A stretch of DNA of 64,000 nucleotides from M3007 sp043764095 (GTDB lineage Bacteria > Bacteroidota > Bacteroidia > Chitinophagales > Saprospiraceae), in NCBI GenBank assembly GCA_043764095.1, contig JAYUKX010000056.1, forward strand, positions 62,001 through 126,000. The letters run 5' to 3'. The position numbers and the translations under genes are program-made. Below are positions 42,911 through 53,800 of this stretch, piece after piece. A model generated the notes under the pieces. That model was given only the letters and a program-made list of their open reading frames with translations. It ran no database searches and was not told the origin of the DNA. Position 1 is the stretch's first letter. Each line of letters opens with the position of its first letter.

Positions 42911-43585
42911 ATGGATATCACCAACCTAGACTTTGGCTACCGCTCCGCCGAAAAAATCCTGAACGGCCTCTCTCTCCATTTAGTACCCGGTGAGAAACAT
43001 GGTGTTTTGGGGGTAAACGGCGCTGGTAAAACAACCTTGTTTCGACTGCTCTCCGGCCAAATGAAACCCAATTCTGGTACCATAACCAGCCAAAACCTCC
43101 CTTTGCGCCGCGAACAGGTATCTTTCCTTGAAGCAGAACCTTATTTCTATCCCTATATGACTGGGATGGAGTACCTACGATTTATCAACGACCAACCCGC
43201 CCAAATTGAACGCTGGAATTCGTTATTTGACCTTCCGCTCGTTCAATACGCCGAGGAGTATTCCACCGGTATGAAGAAAAAACTGGGGCTTATCGGCGTA
43301 TTATTACAAGAAACCCGTCCATTACTTATCTTGGATGAGCCTTTTAATGGCGTGGACTTTGAAAGCAACGAGATCATTATGTCGGTACTCAAACAAAATT
43401 ATACAGCCTCCAGAACGGTATTGATCTCCTCGCATATACTACCCACACTCACCCGTATTTGCCAACGCATCAGTGTGTTGCAAAACGGCAGTATTAGCCG
43501 TACTTACGAGCAAAGCGAATTTGGGGAATTAGAAAAAATGGTGCAAATAGACGTAGATTTGAAAGTAAGTGAAGCACTTCGCTAG
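42911..43585 (+). CDS. ABC transporter ATP-binding protein
   Basis: 224 residues, one nucleotide-binding domain. Walker A is GVNGAGKTT, the Q-loop lies in VSFLEAEPYFYP, the signature is YSTGMKKKLGL, Walker B LLILDEPFNGVD, and the H-loop His is in LISSHILPT. The CcmA-like subclass with STGMKK is usual for exporters of the ABC-2 type. No permease gene is adjacent; the partner must be elsewhere. It is short but complete. Confidence 0.92.
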   Translation: MDITNLDFGYRSAEKILNGLSLHLVPGEKHGVLGVNGAGKTTLFRLLSGQMKPNSGTITSQNLPLRREQVSFLEAEPYFYPYMTGMEYLRFINDQPAQIERWNSLFDLPLVQYAEEYSTGMKKKLGLIGVLLQETRPLLILDEPFNGVDFESNEIIMSVLKQNYTASRTVLISSHILPTLTRICQRISVLQNGSISRTYEQSEFGELEKMVQIDVDLKVSEALR

Positions 43586-43660
43586 GATTGATATTTGTCG
43601 TGCAGCCATTTGCAACAAGTGACCTAAAATATTGTTTCACAGGTTCAATTATCGCGCACT

Positions 43661-44131
43661 ATGTCATTACATTCATTTAAAAGAGTACAACGCCTACCTA
43701 TTACTGTTGATGCAGCATGGGATTTTTTTTCCAATCCCGATAACCTATTGGAAATCACCCCAGAATATATGCAATTCAAAGTCACTTCTGACCCTGATTT
43801 TCGCACAAAAATATACCCCGGACAAGTCATTACCTATACCGTTCGACCAGTTTTGGGTATTCCACTGTTTTGGATGACCGAAATTACGCATGTATCCGAC
43901 AAAATGTTTTTTGTGGACGAACAACGCATGGGCCCATACCAACTATGGCACCACCAACACCATTTCAAGGCTATTCCGGGTGGCGTTGAGATGACGGATT
44001 TGGTACATTATCGCGTTCCGATGGGCATACTCGGCGATTTTGCCAACTGGCTTTTTATCCGTAAGCAATTGGAGGGCATCTTTGCTTTTCGTTGGCAGTG
44101 GCTCGAAGGTAGATTTGGCAAGATGGCTTAG
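43661..44131 (+). CDS. SRPBCC (START-like) family protein
   Basis: 156 residues with a hydrophobic ligand-binding fold (helix-grip). Typical motifs are LPITVDAAWDFFSNPDNLLEITPEYMQFKVTSDP at the start, in several pieces, and GGVEMTDLVHYRVPMGILGD in the middle. Similar proteins are often annotated as cell-division-inhibitor-like or ligand-binding SRPBCC. Function unknown. It converges with the DUF4345 gene (5 bp apart). Confidence 0.88.
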   Translation: MSLHSFKRVQRLPITVDAAWDFFSNPDNLLEITPEYMQFKVTSDPDFRTKIYPGQVITYTVRPVLGIPLFWMTEITHVSDKMFFVDEQRMGPYQLWHHQHHFKAIPGGVEMTDLVHYRVPMGILGDFANWLFIRKQLEGIFAFRWQWLEGRFGKMA

Positions 44132-44136
44132 ACCTC

Positions 44137-44526
44137 TTATTTTACGGTAATTCGACTCAATAACCAAGCCGACAAAACGGCAAATACCGTTTCTGTTGCC
44201 ATCCATTGCACCGCAAATGCGCCAGGCATACCGTCCAAAATAATACTCATTAACCGTCCTATGGCAAAACCTCCGGTATAAAGCAACGCTAAAGTGAGAC
44301 CCATACTTTGTTGGCGAAAAGCAGCATAAAGCCAAAATAACCCAAATGCCAGATTTACCCCTCCATATAGGGCGCGTACAGAATTACGGGCTGTTAGGTT
44401 GCCCAACTGAACTTGTACATTATCAAAAATGGTTTGCGGATCTAGCATCGCCTGTACAGCAATGTTCAAAGTGGCTAATGCCAACAGAATAAGAAAAATG
44501 CGAATAATAAGTGGTGTGTTTTTCAT
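44137..44526 (-). CDS. DUF4345-like membrane protein
   Basis: 129 residues with four transmembrane helices (about 6-28, 47-66, 75-94, 102-124). The second helix region contains RALYGGVNLAFGLFWLYAAF, and the fourth ends in AVLSAWLLSRITVK, as in DUF4345. Function unknown. A Crp-type regulator is encoded upstream on the same strand, and the two could be related functionally. Confidence 0.75.
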   Translation of the reverse strand: MKNTPLIIRIFLILLALATLNIAVQAMLDPQTIFDNVQVQLGNLTARNSVRALYGGVNLAFGLFWLYAAFRQQSMGLTLALLYTGGFAIGRLMSIILDGMPGAFAVQWMATETVFAVLSAWLLSRITVK

Positions 44527-44595
44527 AAAAATACAACTTTTGTTAAATAATAGTGCAAAAGTCGGCTAGGAAAAACACGTAAAACTTGACCGCGA

Positions 44596-45183
44596 TCAAG
44601 ATTTATTTCTAATTCTGCTCAGGGTTTCGGGTTGTATCCGTAAATAAGTAGCGATATAACGAAGTGGCACCAATTGGAAGATATGGGGCGCACGCTTCAG
44701 TAGATGCTCGTAGCGTTCAATCGGGCTGGTGGTATGTATTTCAATTTCACGTTCAATGATATTTGCTAATGCCATTTCCACCGCAGTTGTCCAAAACCGC
44801 GAAATACCAGGACATTTTTCAATAGACATCCGCAAATCTGTCCTCGAAATACCGCAAACATGACATTTGGAGAGGGCTTGTATCGAAAAAGCAGAGGGCT
44901 GTTGGCGAATATAGGACGGAAATGAGCATACTATATTGTTATTATAGGCAAACCCGACACAAATTTCTTCGGTATCCGTAGGGTAATAGAGCCGCAATAC
45001 GCCTTCGTTGACGAACCAAACATGCTGTTCTATTTTCCCTGGAGCACAGAGAAAATCGCCACGGCTTAGTACTTTAGTTTTGTTCCATAAAAGCGCAAAT
45101 GCTAACGCTTCTTCTGATGCAATACCAGCCTGTTGTGCTAAAAAATCTGATATACCAATCGAATAATCGTACACTTGTTTCAT
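44596..45183 (-). CDS. Crp/Fnr-family transcriptional regulator
   Basis: 195 residues from ATG 45181-45183 (MKQVYDYS); a longer frame overlaps the anmK stop and is unlikely. A cNMP-binding-like barrel covers ~30-130 (LSRGDFLCAPGKIEQHVWFV, NEGVLRLYYPT) and the C-terminal helix-turn-helix is in LRYIATYLRIQPETLSRIRN. There is no Fnr-type N-terminal Cys cluster. This short Crp class is common in Bacteroidota. It lies 11 bp after anmK and is probably co-transcribed. Confidence 0.88.
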   Translation of the reverse strand: MKQVYDYSIGISDFLAQQAGIASEEALAFALLWNKTKVLSRGDFLCAPGKIEQHVWFVNEGVLRLYYPTDTEEICVGFAYNNNIVCSFPSYIRQQPSAFSIQALSKCHVCGISRTDLRMSIEKCPGISRFWTTAVEMALANIIEREIEIHTTSPIERYEHLLKRAPHIFQLVPLRYIATYLRIQPETLSRIRNKS

Positions 45184-45194
45184 ACACGTTATGC

Positions 45195-46394
45195 TTAATT
45201 GGGTAACGATATTTTCCCCATCGACACTAACGGTATTCCGCCCAATACCATCCCCGGAACTGCGGCACCTGCCACACATTCATTAGCCAGCATAGCAAAC
45301 AGCACCGCTTCTTTTGCATCGCCAGGAATTCCAATTTCTGACATATCTTTTATAACCCATTTGGGTAATAATTCTTTTAAATAATTGATTACAAAAGGAT
45401 TATGCGCCCCACCACCGCTAACATATATCGCGCCTACTAGCCCGCCAGTTGCCCGCAGGATCGCCTCCGCCACCGTCTCGGCGGTTAATGTAGCCAATGA
45501 AGCCATAATATTGTACGGGTTGTGCGCTGGTGTGCCTTTGGGTAATTGTGCCAACGCAGTATCGACCCAAGCAGGGCTAAATAATTCGGGGCCGATGGTT
45601 TTTGGGAAACCTGCTTTAAAAAAAGGCTCGGACTTGAGCGTATCTACCAAACCGCGATCGGGTACGCCAGCCAATGCCAATTGTGCATCTTTATCAAATG
45701 GTACACCAAAATGACGTTGTGCATAAGTATCCATTAAGGTGTTACCGGGGCCTGTATCTGTGGCAAAAACAGATTCGGTGTGGCCATCGGCAGGCAACCA
45801 CGTAAAATTGGCAATACCGCCAATATTTAGCAAAATTCGATTTTCCACAGCATTAGCAAACAAAAAATAATCGCCATATAGTGCTAATGGAGCACCCTCG
45901 CCACCGGCAGCCACGTGTTTTTGCCTAAAATCGCTGATGGTGATAATGCCCGTTCGGCGTGCAATATGGTCGCCATCGCCAATTTGCAAAGTGGCATTGG
46001 GATAGTGGCTCATACCGTGCAATACCTGAGGCGCGTGGAATACCGTTTGGCCATGACTGGCAATGAGGTCAATATCCAACGCATTGCAATTCCATGCTTG
46101 CAAACAATCATTTACAATGGTCGCGTGCCGTTCTGCAATAATGGCATTCAGTAGCGTAAGATGTTGGAAATCAATCTCTTTTTTGGCAAAAACACGTCTT
46201 ATCTCATCCTTAAACGCCTCGTCGTAGGGGGCTGTATGAAATGCTTTAAGGGTAATATTGGCCTGTTTACCACAGCCATTTATTTCGCACCAAGCCACAT
46301 CAAGGCCATCGAGCGAAGTACCCGACATCAGCCCAATGATTTGACGGGTAGGTTTTTGGGCTATTTGGTAGAGGTGATGAATGTCGCTGAACAT
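45195..46394 (-). CDS. anmK: Anhydro-N-acetylmuramic acid kinase
   Basis: 399 residues, slightly longer than E. coli AnmK (369). ASKHA-fold kinase that opens and phosphorylates 1,6-anhydroMurNAc to MurNAc-6-P in cell-wall recycling. Motifs are GLMSGTSLDGLDVAW near the N-terminus, IASHGQTVFHAP, NIGGIANFTWLP, ATDTGPGNTLMD and IYVSGGGAHNPF. No murQ or other recycling gene is adjacent. The upstream TonB receptor is on the same strand with a 22-bp gap, so it may share the transcript. Confidence 0.95.
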   Translation of the reverse strand: MFSDIHHLYQIAQKPTRQIIGLMSGTSLDGLDVAWCEINGCGKQANITLKAFHTAPYDEAFKDEIRRVFAKKEIDFQHLTLLNAIIAERHATIVNDCLQAWNCNALDIDLIASHGQTVFHAPQVLHGMSHYPNATLQIGDGDHIARRTGIITISDFRQKHVAAGGEGAPLALYGDYFLFANAVENRILLNIGGIANFTWLPADGHTESVFATDTGPGNTLMDTYAQRHFGVPFDKDAQLALAGVPDRGLVDTLKSEPFFKAGFPKTIGPELFSPAWVDTALAQLPKGTPAHNPYNIMASLATLTAETVAEAILRATGGLVGAIYVSGGGAHNPFVINYLKELLPKWVIKDMSEIGIPGDAKEAVLFAMLANECVAGAAVPGMVLGGIPLVSMGKISLPN

Positions 46395-46416
46395 GTGTGA
46401 ATAAGGGTTTGGAGGG

Positions 46417-48741
46417 TTATTTTTTTGCCTTTTCTACTCGATAACTACAACCCATATAAAATTCCCTTCCGCGGGTAGGCCCCCAAGCAAATGCCGGATC
46501 AAAACCGACCGAAAAGGGCTGTTCCCAACCCAAAATAGGCCGTTTTTGCCTAAAGTCCAAGAGGTTTTCGCAACCTGCAAAAATAGAAAAACGCTTCAAA
46601 TTCAGTCGCGCCTGTACGCTCGCCATCGTATAGGCTTGCGAATAGTCGGGTCTGCGAAGGGCTTCCGGGTTGAGGCGGGTATCGGGTAGCCGTTGCTTTG
46701 CATACCAGTGGATATTGGTATCGAATTGCCAGCGTTCGTTGGGTGTCCTAACGGTTGCCACACCGAGTATTTTGTGGCGGGGATTAAAGGGGAGCACTTT
46801 TTTTTCGCCATTTTGCACGCGGTAAACATCCAAAAAATTATAGGCCGTACGCAATTCCACGCGGCGTTTCCAAGCCGCACTAAACTCCAATTGCAAGCCA
46901 TTACTGATGGATTTGCCCATAAAATTGGCCAAAATTGCTCGGTTAGGTGCGGTATCATAATCTGGAAAAAACTGGTTCTGAAACCGTGTATGATAAAGAT
47001 CGCCCGTGAGCGTAAAATTGAATTGATGTAACTTGAAACGTTGGGTGGCATTTACGCCCGTATTCCAAGATTTTTCGGGTTGTAATGTTTCCACAAATAC
47101 CAAATCGCGGTTGCCTGTAAGTAGTCCAATTTGTTCGGAAAATAGGTTCACCGTTCGCCACCCCGAGCCGATACTACCCCGAATATCGAGGTTGGGAGAA
47201 GGGGAAAAGCGCAGCATGGTACGCGGTGTTACCTGCCAACCAAATGTATTATGGTGATCGGCGCGCAGGCCAGTAATCCAAACCCAACGTCCATCTTTAA
47301 AATGAAACGTATTTTCGGCAAAAAGACCAGGAATTTGTTCTTTTTTGAGGTAATTACCTGCATAATTGCGCCCCAAAGTATCTGGTGGTGCAAACCGAAT
47401 CGTTTCGTCCAAGTTGAAATGTCGGTAACTCATTCCGGTTTTGAGTTCGTGTAGGTGTTGTTTTCCCCAGTACAATTCGTATTGCAAATTGGCGTAAGCA
47501 TAGCGTTGATTGGCATGGTAGCGGGTAAGCCCAAACCATGATTGTTGGTCTTGAGCGACAAAAGAAGAGAGCAAGGAAATTTTTCGGTTTTCGTCCCAAC
47601 GCCAACCTATTTTGGTGCTTATTTCGGGTTGGAAAAAACGCACTACTTGTCCGTAAGAGCGCATTGTGCCTGTATCTTGTGGGTAATTGAAGGTTTTTTG
47701 ACCACCAATACGCTGTTCCTGCACTATTCTTCCTGCCACAAAGGCGCTGAATCCTTTTTCGTTTTCTTTTCTAAATCGCCATTTGTTATACACGGAATAA
47801 CGCGTTAACAGGGGTAAATCAAGAAAATTATCGTTGTCGCGGTCCCAACGCCCCCCCGGTTGAGAGGTATGGACGGCCAAGTAATTTGTATATCTTTTTT
47901 TATTGGTTGCAACGGCTGTATTCAAGTGTTTTTCGCCAAAACTATTGACCAAAATATCAGCAGTGAACGGTTCTGCTGTGCCGCCTTCGCGTGGGAATAC
48001 GGTTATTTGGCCTACCATGGATTCGTAGCCTTGCAGCACGGAATTAGCGCCTTTCACCACCCAAATATTATCGAGCATACTGCCCGGAATAGTACCTGTG
48101 CCGTAAGTATAAGTCAACCCTTGTATCGTTGGAAGTCCATCTATCAGTACTTGGTTATATACGCCACTCAAGCCGAGGATACGCAGTTCTTTGGCATTGG
48201 TAAGGACATTGGTGGTGGTGGGTTGCACCGTACTTTGGGTTTCAAAACAGCCTGCCAGATCGCAACAGGCCGCTTTTCGCAGTTCGGCTCGGTTGATCAT
48301 CTCTGTTTTGATGGGTTGTAGCACAGAAACAAATGCCCCTGAATGCTCGTCGAGTATCGTTACTTCTTGTAAAGTTACTTGGGCAGCCACCTGCAATGTC
48401 CAATAACTACTCAGGTCGTCCACAAAAAAAGTATCACGCACGAGTCCAAAAACAACAGCCAATTTGAGTGGTTTTATGCTCGTATCGGCAGGGAATGGGA
48501 GCGCAAATTCACCTTCTTGGTTGGTCGCCGCACCTACACTAGTGCCAAACCATACCACTACGGCATCGGGTAGGGGCGTGTCCTTCATGTCTGTTACTTG
48601 GCCATAGAGGTATTGTGCCGAAAGGATATGAGGGCATGCCGCCAAGACAACGACAACACAACAGTATTGAAACGCTGCATTGAAAAGCGAACTAAGGATT
48701 TTTTTTACCTGAAATATTGAAAATGAACGAAGGGTAAGCAT
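46417..48741 (-). CDS. TonB-dependent outer-membrane receptor
   Basis: 774 residues. A signal region (~18-43) is followed by a carboxypeptidase-regulatory-like domain (LYGQVTDMKDTPLPDAVVVW), a plug domain with LSGVYNQVLIDGLPTIQGLT and a 22-strand barrel ending in EFYMGCSYRVEKAKK. The plug contains an unusual KAACCDLAGCFETQSTV with three Cys in six residues, reminiscent of metal-linked receptors in Bacteroidota. Substrate unknown; a metal complex is one guess. It is encoded ahead of anmK. Confidence 0.9.
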   Translation of the reverse strand: MLTLRSFSIFQVKKILSSLFNAAFQYCCVVVVLAACPHILSAQYLYGQVTDMKDTPLPDAVVVWFGTSVGAATNQEGEFALPFPADTSIKPLKLAVVFGLVRDTFFVDDLSSYWTLQVAAQVTLQEVTILDEHSGAFVSVLQPIKTEMINRAELRKAACCDLAGCFETQSTVQPTTTNVLTNAKELRILGLSGVYNQVLIDGLPTIQGLTYTYGTGTIPGSMLDNIWVVKGANSVLQGYESMVGQITVFPREGGTAEPFTADILVNSFGEKHLNTAVATNKKRYTNYLAVHTSQPGGRWDRDNDNFLDLPLLTRYSVYNKWRFRKENEKGFSAFVAGRIVQEQRIGGQKTFNYPQDTGTMRSYGQVVRFFQPEISTKIGWRWDENRKISLLSSFVAQDQQSWFGLTRYHANQRYAYANLQYELYWGKQHLHELKTGMSYRHFNLDETIRFAPPDTLGRNYAGNYLKKEQIPGLFAENTFHFKDGRWVWITGLRADHHNTFGWQVTPRTMLRFSPSPNLDIRGSIGSGWRTVNLFSEQIGLLTGNRDLVFVETLQPEKSWNTGVNATQRFKLHQFNFTLTGDLYHTRFQNQFFPDYDTAPNRAILANFMGKSISNGLQLEFSAAWKRRVELRTAYNFLDVYRVQNGEKKVLPFNPRHKILGVATVRTPNERWQFDTNIHWYAKQRLPDTRLNPEALRRPDYSQAYTMASVQARLNLKRFSIFAGCENLLDFRQKRPILGWEQPFSVGFDPAFAWGPTRGREFYMGCSYRVEKAKK

Positions 48742-48817
48742 GCGGTTTACACAATTTTTAGCGATAAAATCCTTAGGAAAGAAATTTAATTAAGGTCATT
48801 CCTTACACTATCATTCC

Positions 48818-49774
48818 TCAAAAGAACCGTCTTTGTCGCATAAACCAATATAATCCGCCTGTTAATGCGAAGGTCGAGGCCACGGTTAACCAAAATGCTA
48901 ATGGGCTATCGGGCATACCATTGGGGATATTCATCCCAAAAAAGGAGGAAATGAGGGTAGGTACCATGAGTACGACGGTGATAATGGTGAGCCGATGGAT
49001 TACTTCATTCAGGTTATTGGAAATAATACTCGAGTAGGCATCCATCGTGCCGTTGAGGATATTGGTATATACATTGGCCATGGACAAGGCCTGCGAATTG
49101 TCGATAATAATGTCTTCAAACAATTCCGTGAGGTCTTCATCGCCGTTGATATGTAAGAAATCGGTGCGTTTTACCTTCATTTTGAGCAATTCATTGGCAT
49201 TCAAGGAATTGACAAAATACACCAAACTTTTTTCGATACTGAGCAATTGCTTCAACTCGCGGTTGCGGCTGCTGTTCATCAGTTCCCGTTCAATCCGGTT
49301 ACGGCGCAGGTTGAGTTTTTTGAGGCACGACAAAAAGCGATATACGTTTTGCTCCAAAATTTGGAGGACGAACCGTTTTTCGTCGGTGGGATCAAAATTG
49401 CGGACTTTATTCTCAATAAATGTCTCAATAACAGGTGTTTCGATCGCCGATACCGTGATCACATGCTCAATGGTGAGCACAATACCAATGGGCACAGTGA
49501 TATAAATGGCTTCGTTATTGCCTTCTTCCTGTACTTCTTTGTTGAGTACGGGCGTATTGATCAGAATAAAACGTATATCCTCGTCGCGCTCGTAACGTGC
49601 GCGTTCGTCGAGGTCAAGGGAGTCTGTGAGGAAAACAGGATCGAATGCCATTTGACGGGCAAAATCATCCAGCTCATCCGGCCCAAAGGGAGGGGTAAGA
49701 TTAATCCAGCAGCCGGGTTCTGGCTCCTGAAGTTCGACTAAGCGTCTTTTTTCGCGTGCGTAATACCGAATCAC
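48818..49774 (-). CDS. corA: CorA-family Mg2+/Co2+ transporter
   Basis: 318 residues from GTG at 49772-49774 (first residues VIRYYAREKRRLVEL). A TTG at 49808-49810 would add 12 residues, but it overlaps a TATCTTTG promoter element (49807-49814), so transcription would start after it. CorA features are a cytosolic funnel, a long stalk helix and two C-terminal helices with the selectivity motif GMN in SSFFGMNIPNG. It should form a pentameric Mg2+ channel. The gene is monocistronic. Confidence 0.93.
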   Translation of the reverse strand: MIRYYAREKRRLVELQEPEPGCWINLTPPFGPDELDDFARQMAFDPVFLTDSLDLDERARYERDEDIRFILINTPVLNKEVQEEGNNEAIYITVPIGIVLTIEHVITVSAIETPVIETFIENKVRNFDPTDEKRFVLQILEQNVYRFLSCLKKLNLRRNRIERELMNSSRNRELKQLLSIEKSLVYFVNSLNANELLKMKVKRTDFLHINGDEDLTELFEDIIIDNSQALSMANVYTNILNGTMDAYSSIISNNLNEVIHRLTIITVVLMVPTLISSFFGMNIPNGMPDSPLAFWLTVASTFALTGGLYWFMRQRRFF

Positions 49775-49922
49775 CGTCCATGCTTGCGTGTTTTGTGAAT
49801 ATTGCGGCAAAGATAGACTAAAAACGTAGAGCGGGTAGTTAAGGAACGAGAAATTAAAAAATCCGCTTTATTTTTGCGCTAAACACATATCATTTCACCA
49901 ACATTAATCATACCATTGCACA

Positions 49923-50402
49923 ATGACTAGACGCGCCTTGCCTTCCGATTTTGACTATTTTTTTTATCTGTATTTTCATCCAGACATCCAGCCGTATCTG
50001 TTGTATGAGTCGATGACTAAAGCGGCGTTTCAACCTATTTTCGATGATTTACAAGCGAAAAACTTGATTTATGTATTTGAACACGAAGGCCAGTCGGCAG
50101 GTATGTTCAAGTTGATACCGCTCACCTATCGCACCGATCATATCGCCTACCTCGGTGGTGTGGCCATCGATCCTGCTTTTATGGGCAAAGGATTGGGACA
50201 GGTAATGATGAACGAAATTCTTGACTTGGGCAGAGCGCGTGGTTTGCTTCGGATAGAATTAAGTACGGCCACTATTAACGAACGCGCCATCCGGTTGTAC
50301 GAAAAGATGGGGTTTGAAAAAGAGGGTATTTTACGCAAATATACCTACCTCAAAAGCGAAGATCGGTTTTTGGACGAAGTGTTGATGGCGGTGTTTTTGT
50401 GA
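49923..50402 (+). CDS. GNAT-family N-acetyltransferase
   Basis: 159 residues, one GNAT domain. The acetyl-CoA site is GGVAIDPAFMGKGLGQVMM, with a RimI/PhnO-like end (ERAIRLYEKMGFEKEGILRK). Substrate unknown. It diverges from corA and has no partner gene. Confidence 0.92.
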   Translation: MTRRALPSDFDYFFYLYFHPDIQPYLLYESMTKAAFQPIFDDLQAKNLIYVFEHEGQSAGMFKLIPLTYRTDHIAYLGGVAIDPAFMGKGLGQVMMNEILDLGRARGLLRIELSTATINERAIRLYEKMGFEKEGILRKYTYLKSEDRFLDEVLMAVFL

Positions 50403-50868
50403 TATAAAGTAGTGTATGTAATACGATCAGAATTTACTATTTCTTAAAATTTGCCTCAAAATACCCTTCTCTTAAAATAACCCTATCCGGTGTGAATGAG
50501 GTGCAACAAATGGAGCAGCAGTAGCACACCAGAAGCGTTTTTCCTACATCCAGCGAGTTCTAAAAGACTATCAAAAAACACCTACTTTTTCGACTTTATC
50601 TCGTTGAATTGAGTTTACTCCTCTTTTTACGACAAAACTTAAAAACTTAAACCCTAATTATTTTGCTCTTCCTAAATAGCATTACTTTTGCGAGGGATTG
50701 TTTCAGAAATGCAGACGGAAGTCCCTTTATTTCGACTAAAAGCATCATATCATCGAATATAATCGTTTTATTGCAACGTTTTATAATAAATTTACACCTT
50801 ACAAAGACTATTGAGCAGTTTCGTTCTTCAATCACAATTAATACTATATATTTAACTAATATCATTCT
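50403..50868. other. Leader region of the metallopeptidase pair
   Basis: 466 bp without a gene. TACTTTTG at ~50686-50693, with TTTG 17 nt upstream, is a possible promoter for the gene at 50869, giving a ~170-nt untranslated leader. No clear hairpin was found in the leader. Confidence 0.5.
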
Positions 50869-53800
50869 ATGAAAAGCAAATTATTACTGTTGTTCTTATT
50901 TTCTTTTTCGATACTCCGGGCGCAGGAGTTTTTTAAATCCATCCCATCAAATCAGTTACCTACTGCTGAAAATGGTAAAGCACGCACTTGGATGCCAACC
51001 GCTTACAGCGCGTGGCAACTCAATTTGAACGCCCTTTCTGCGGCGATTCAATCCGCTCCGATGGAATTTACTACTGCTGCATACTACAACAATTCATCCG
51101 TGGTGGCTATTCCGCAACCCGATGGACGCACGGAGGATTTTGCTATATTTAAGGTGCAATCTTGCGAACAAGCGATTTATGACAAACACCCGGAAATCAG
51201 GACTTTTGCGGGTCGTTCGTTGAGCAATCCAGCAAAAACTATCCGTGGTAGTATCACGATTCGCGGTTTTCGATTGATGATTAACGAGGAAGATAAAAGT
51301 ACTTCTTTTGTAGAACCTTATTTAGAAGGCAATACAATGTACTATTTGGCATATCGGGTAAATGCTATTTCGAAAGATCTTTTCCCACAGGGCTTGTCGC
51401 GCGGCGTTGCGCCCAATGCACCTGAAAACACACTACCCGATGTAGCGGCTTTGGCTACAACCAGTGGCGTTTCGGAGCGGAGTACCGAATTGGTGCAATT
51501 AAAAAAATACCGTTTGGCTGTTTCTTGTACCGGTGAGTTTGGTCAAGATCATGGTGGTACCAAAGAAGGTGCCTTTGCAGGTATTGTTGAATACGCCAAC
51601 TGGACGAGTAGCCTTTTTGAAAGAGATATGGCATTGCGGCTGGAATTGGTAGCCAAAAGCGAAGATGTGGCCTTTTTTGATCCCGTAACGGATCCGTTCC
51701 CGAGTACTAATCCACTTTCTTTATTGGCGACTAATGGACTGGTCATTAATGGTTTTGTTGGTATTGATAAATACGATATTGCACATAATTTTTCTCGTTA
51801 TGATCCTGCTACTGCGGGCGGAATCCTTGGTGTAGCGGGTGCTATCGGCAATGGCTGTGTAGAAAGCAACAAAGCAGATGGCGTTTCTACGGGTTTTAAA
51901 AACGTTGATTATGGTGCTAACTTTGTAAATACTATTGGTCAGGAACTCGGCCACCAGTTGGGAGGAGGACATACCTGGAACCGTTGCGGTGGCGGTAATG
52001 GCCGCAATGGATCAAGTGCTTTTGAACCGGGTAGCGGCTCTACGATTATGTCGTATGGAGGTGCTTGTGGTAGTGATAATGTACAATCCGATTCTGATTT
52101 GTATTTCCACGCGGGTTCTATTGAAGAAATTAAAGCGTATTATACCTTCTTTTTTGGGGCAACTTGTGGTACATTTACCGAAACAACCAACCATATTCCT
52201 CAAGTAACGCTACCTTATACCAACGACTTTTTTATACCAATCAAAACCCCTTTTGAACTCGATGGTAGTGCAACGGATGAAGATGGTGATACGATTTCTT
52301 ATTGCTGGGAACAAATGAATACGGGTCCAGAAACGCCTTTGCAAACGCCTGTGGGTAATTCTCCTTTGTTCCGGACTTGGCCACCAAATGCCAATACGAA
52401 TCGCTATTTCCCAGCGTTGGGTAAGGTATTGGCCAATACTTTTGAGGTAACGGAGCAATTGCCTACCTATTCCCGCGATTTGGATTTCCGCCTTTCAGCG
52501 CGGGATAATCGCCCAAGTGATGGCGGTACCAATTGGGCCGATGTGTCCTTCCGCGCAACAGATTTGGCGGGGCCATTTGTGGTGATGCAACCCAATCTAG
52601 CGTCTGTATCTTGGAAAAGTGGTGAATATGTGGCTGTAAAATGGGATGTTTCCAATACCTTCGCCGCTCCAGTCAGTTGTAAAAAAGTAAATATTCGCCT
52701 CAGTACCGATGGTGGTCTTACTTGGCCTACTACACTCGCAACAGGTGTAACCAATGATGGCGAACACACGATAAGTGTACCAAATATCGTGACCACCAAA
52801 GCCCGTATCCGCGTTGATGCAGCGGATAATGTGTTTTACGATGTTTCCAATTTTAACTTTAAAATAGAAGCACCCACGCAGCCTTCATTTACGGCGGCAA
52901 TGAGCGAAAATTCGGGTACACTTTGCTTGCCCAATACGTTCACCGCCGAAGTACTCACGGCTGCTGTTTTGGGCTTTAGCAATACCGCAACGATTGAGAT
53001 TGTTGCTGGTAATTTACCTGCCACCGCAACAGTATCTTTAAGCAAAACAAGCGTGCAACCGGGCCAATCGGCTACGCTTACTGTGGATATGTCTAATGTA
53101 ACACAAGCGGGTATATTTACTTTTGATATCAAAGTGAGTGCTGCGGGTGCTACTGATGTCATTTTCCCAGTTACAATTACAACAATTACCAATGATTTCT
53201 CCACTATGGCGCTGCAATCACCTTCTGATGGTAGTTCCAATTTGGTGCAATCGCAAATATTACGTTGGACAAAGGCTACTGATGCAGAAACTTATAACCT
53301 CCAATTGTCTACCAGTGCGAATTTTGCACCGGGTACTATTGTCGCTACCAAAAGCAATACCCAGTTGGATACGTTCAAAATACCATTCCTTTTGGAGAAA
53401 AGCAAGGCGTATTACTGGCGCATTCGCCCCAATAATGCTTGTAGCCCGCATGCTTGGACAGAGCCGTATTTCTTTTCAACGCTGACCGAAAGTTGTGCTA
53501 ATTTTGGCCCGGCGGATCTACCCAAAAGCATTGCGCCGGGTATTTCTTCCGTCATTGAATCTAAAACAGAATTATTATCCAATACGATTATTACGGATAT
53601 CAATATCAAGCAATTAAAGGGTTTTCATGGCGAATTTTCCGATTTGGATGTACGTTTGATTTCACCTGCTGGTACCGAGGTGACCTTATTTAAAAGTAAA
53701 TGTCAGGGATATAATGGCGTTTTTGATTTGGCACTAGACGACAGCGCTCCCAGTTCGTTCTCTTGTCCGCCAAGCAATTTAGGTAACTCGTATGTACGTC

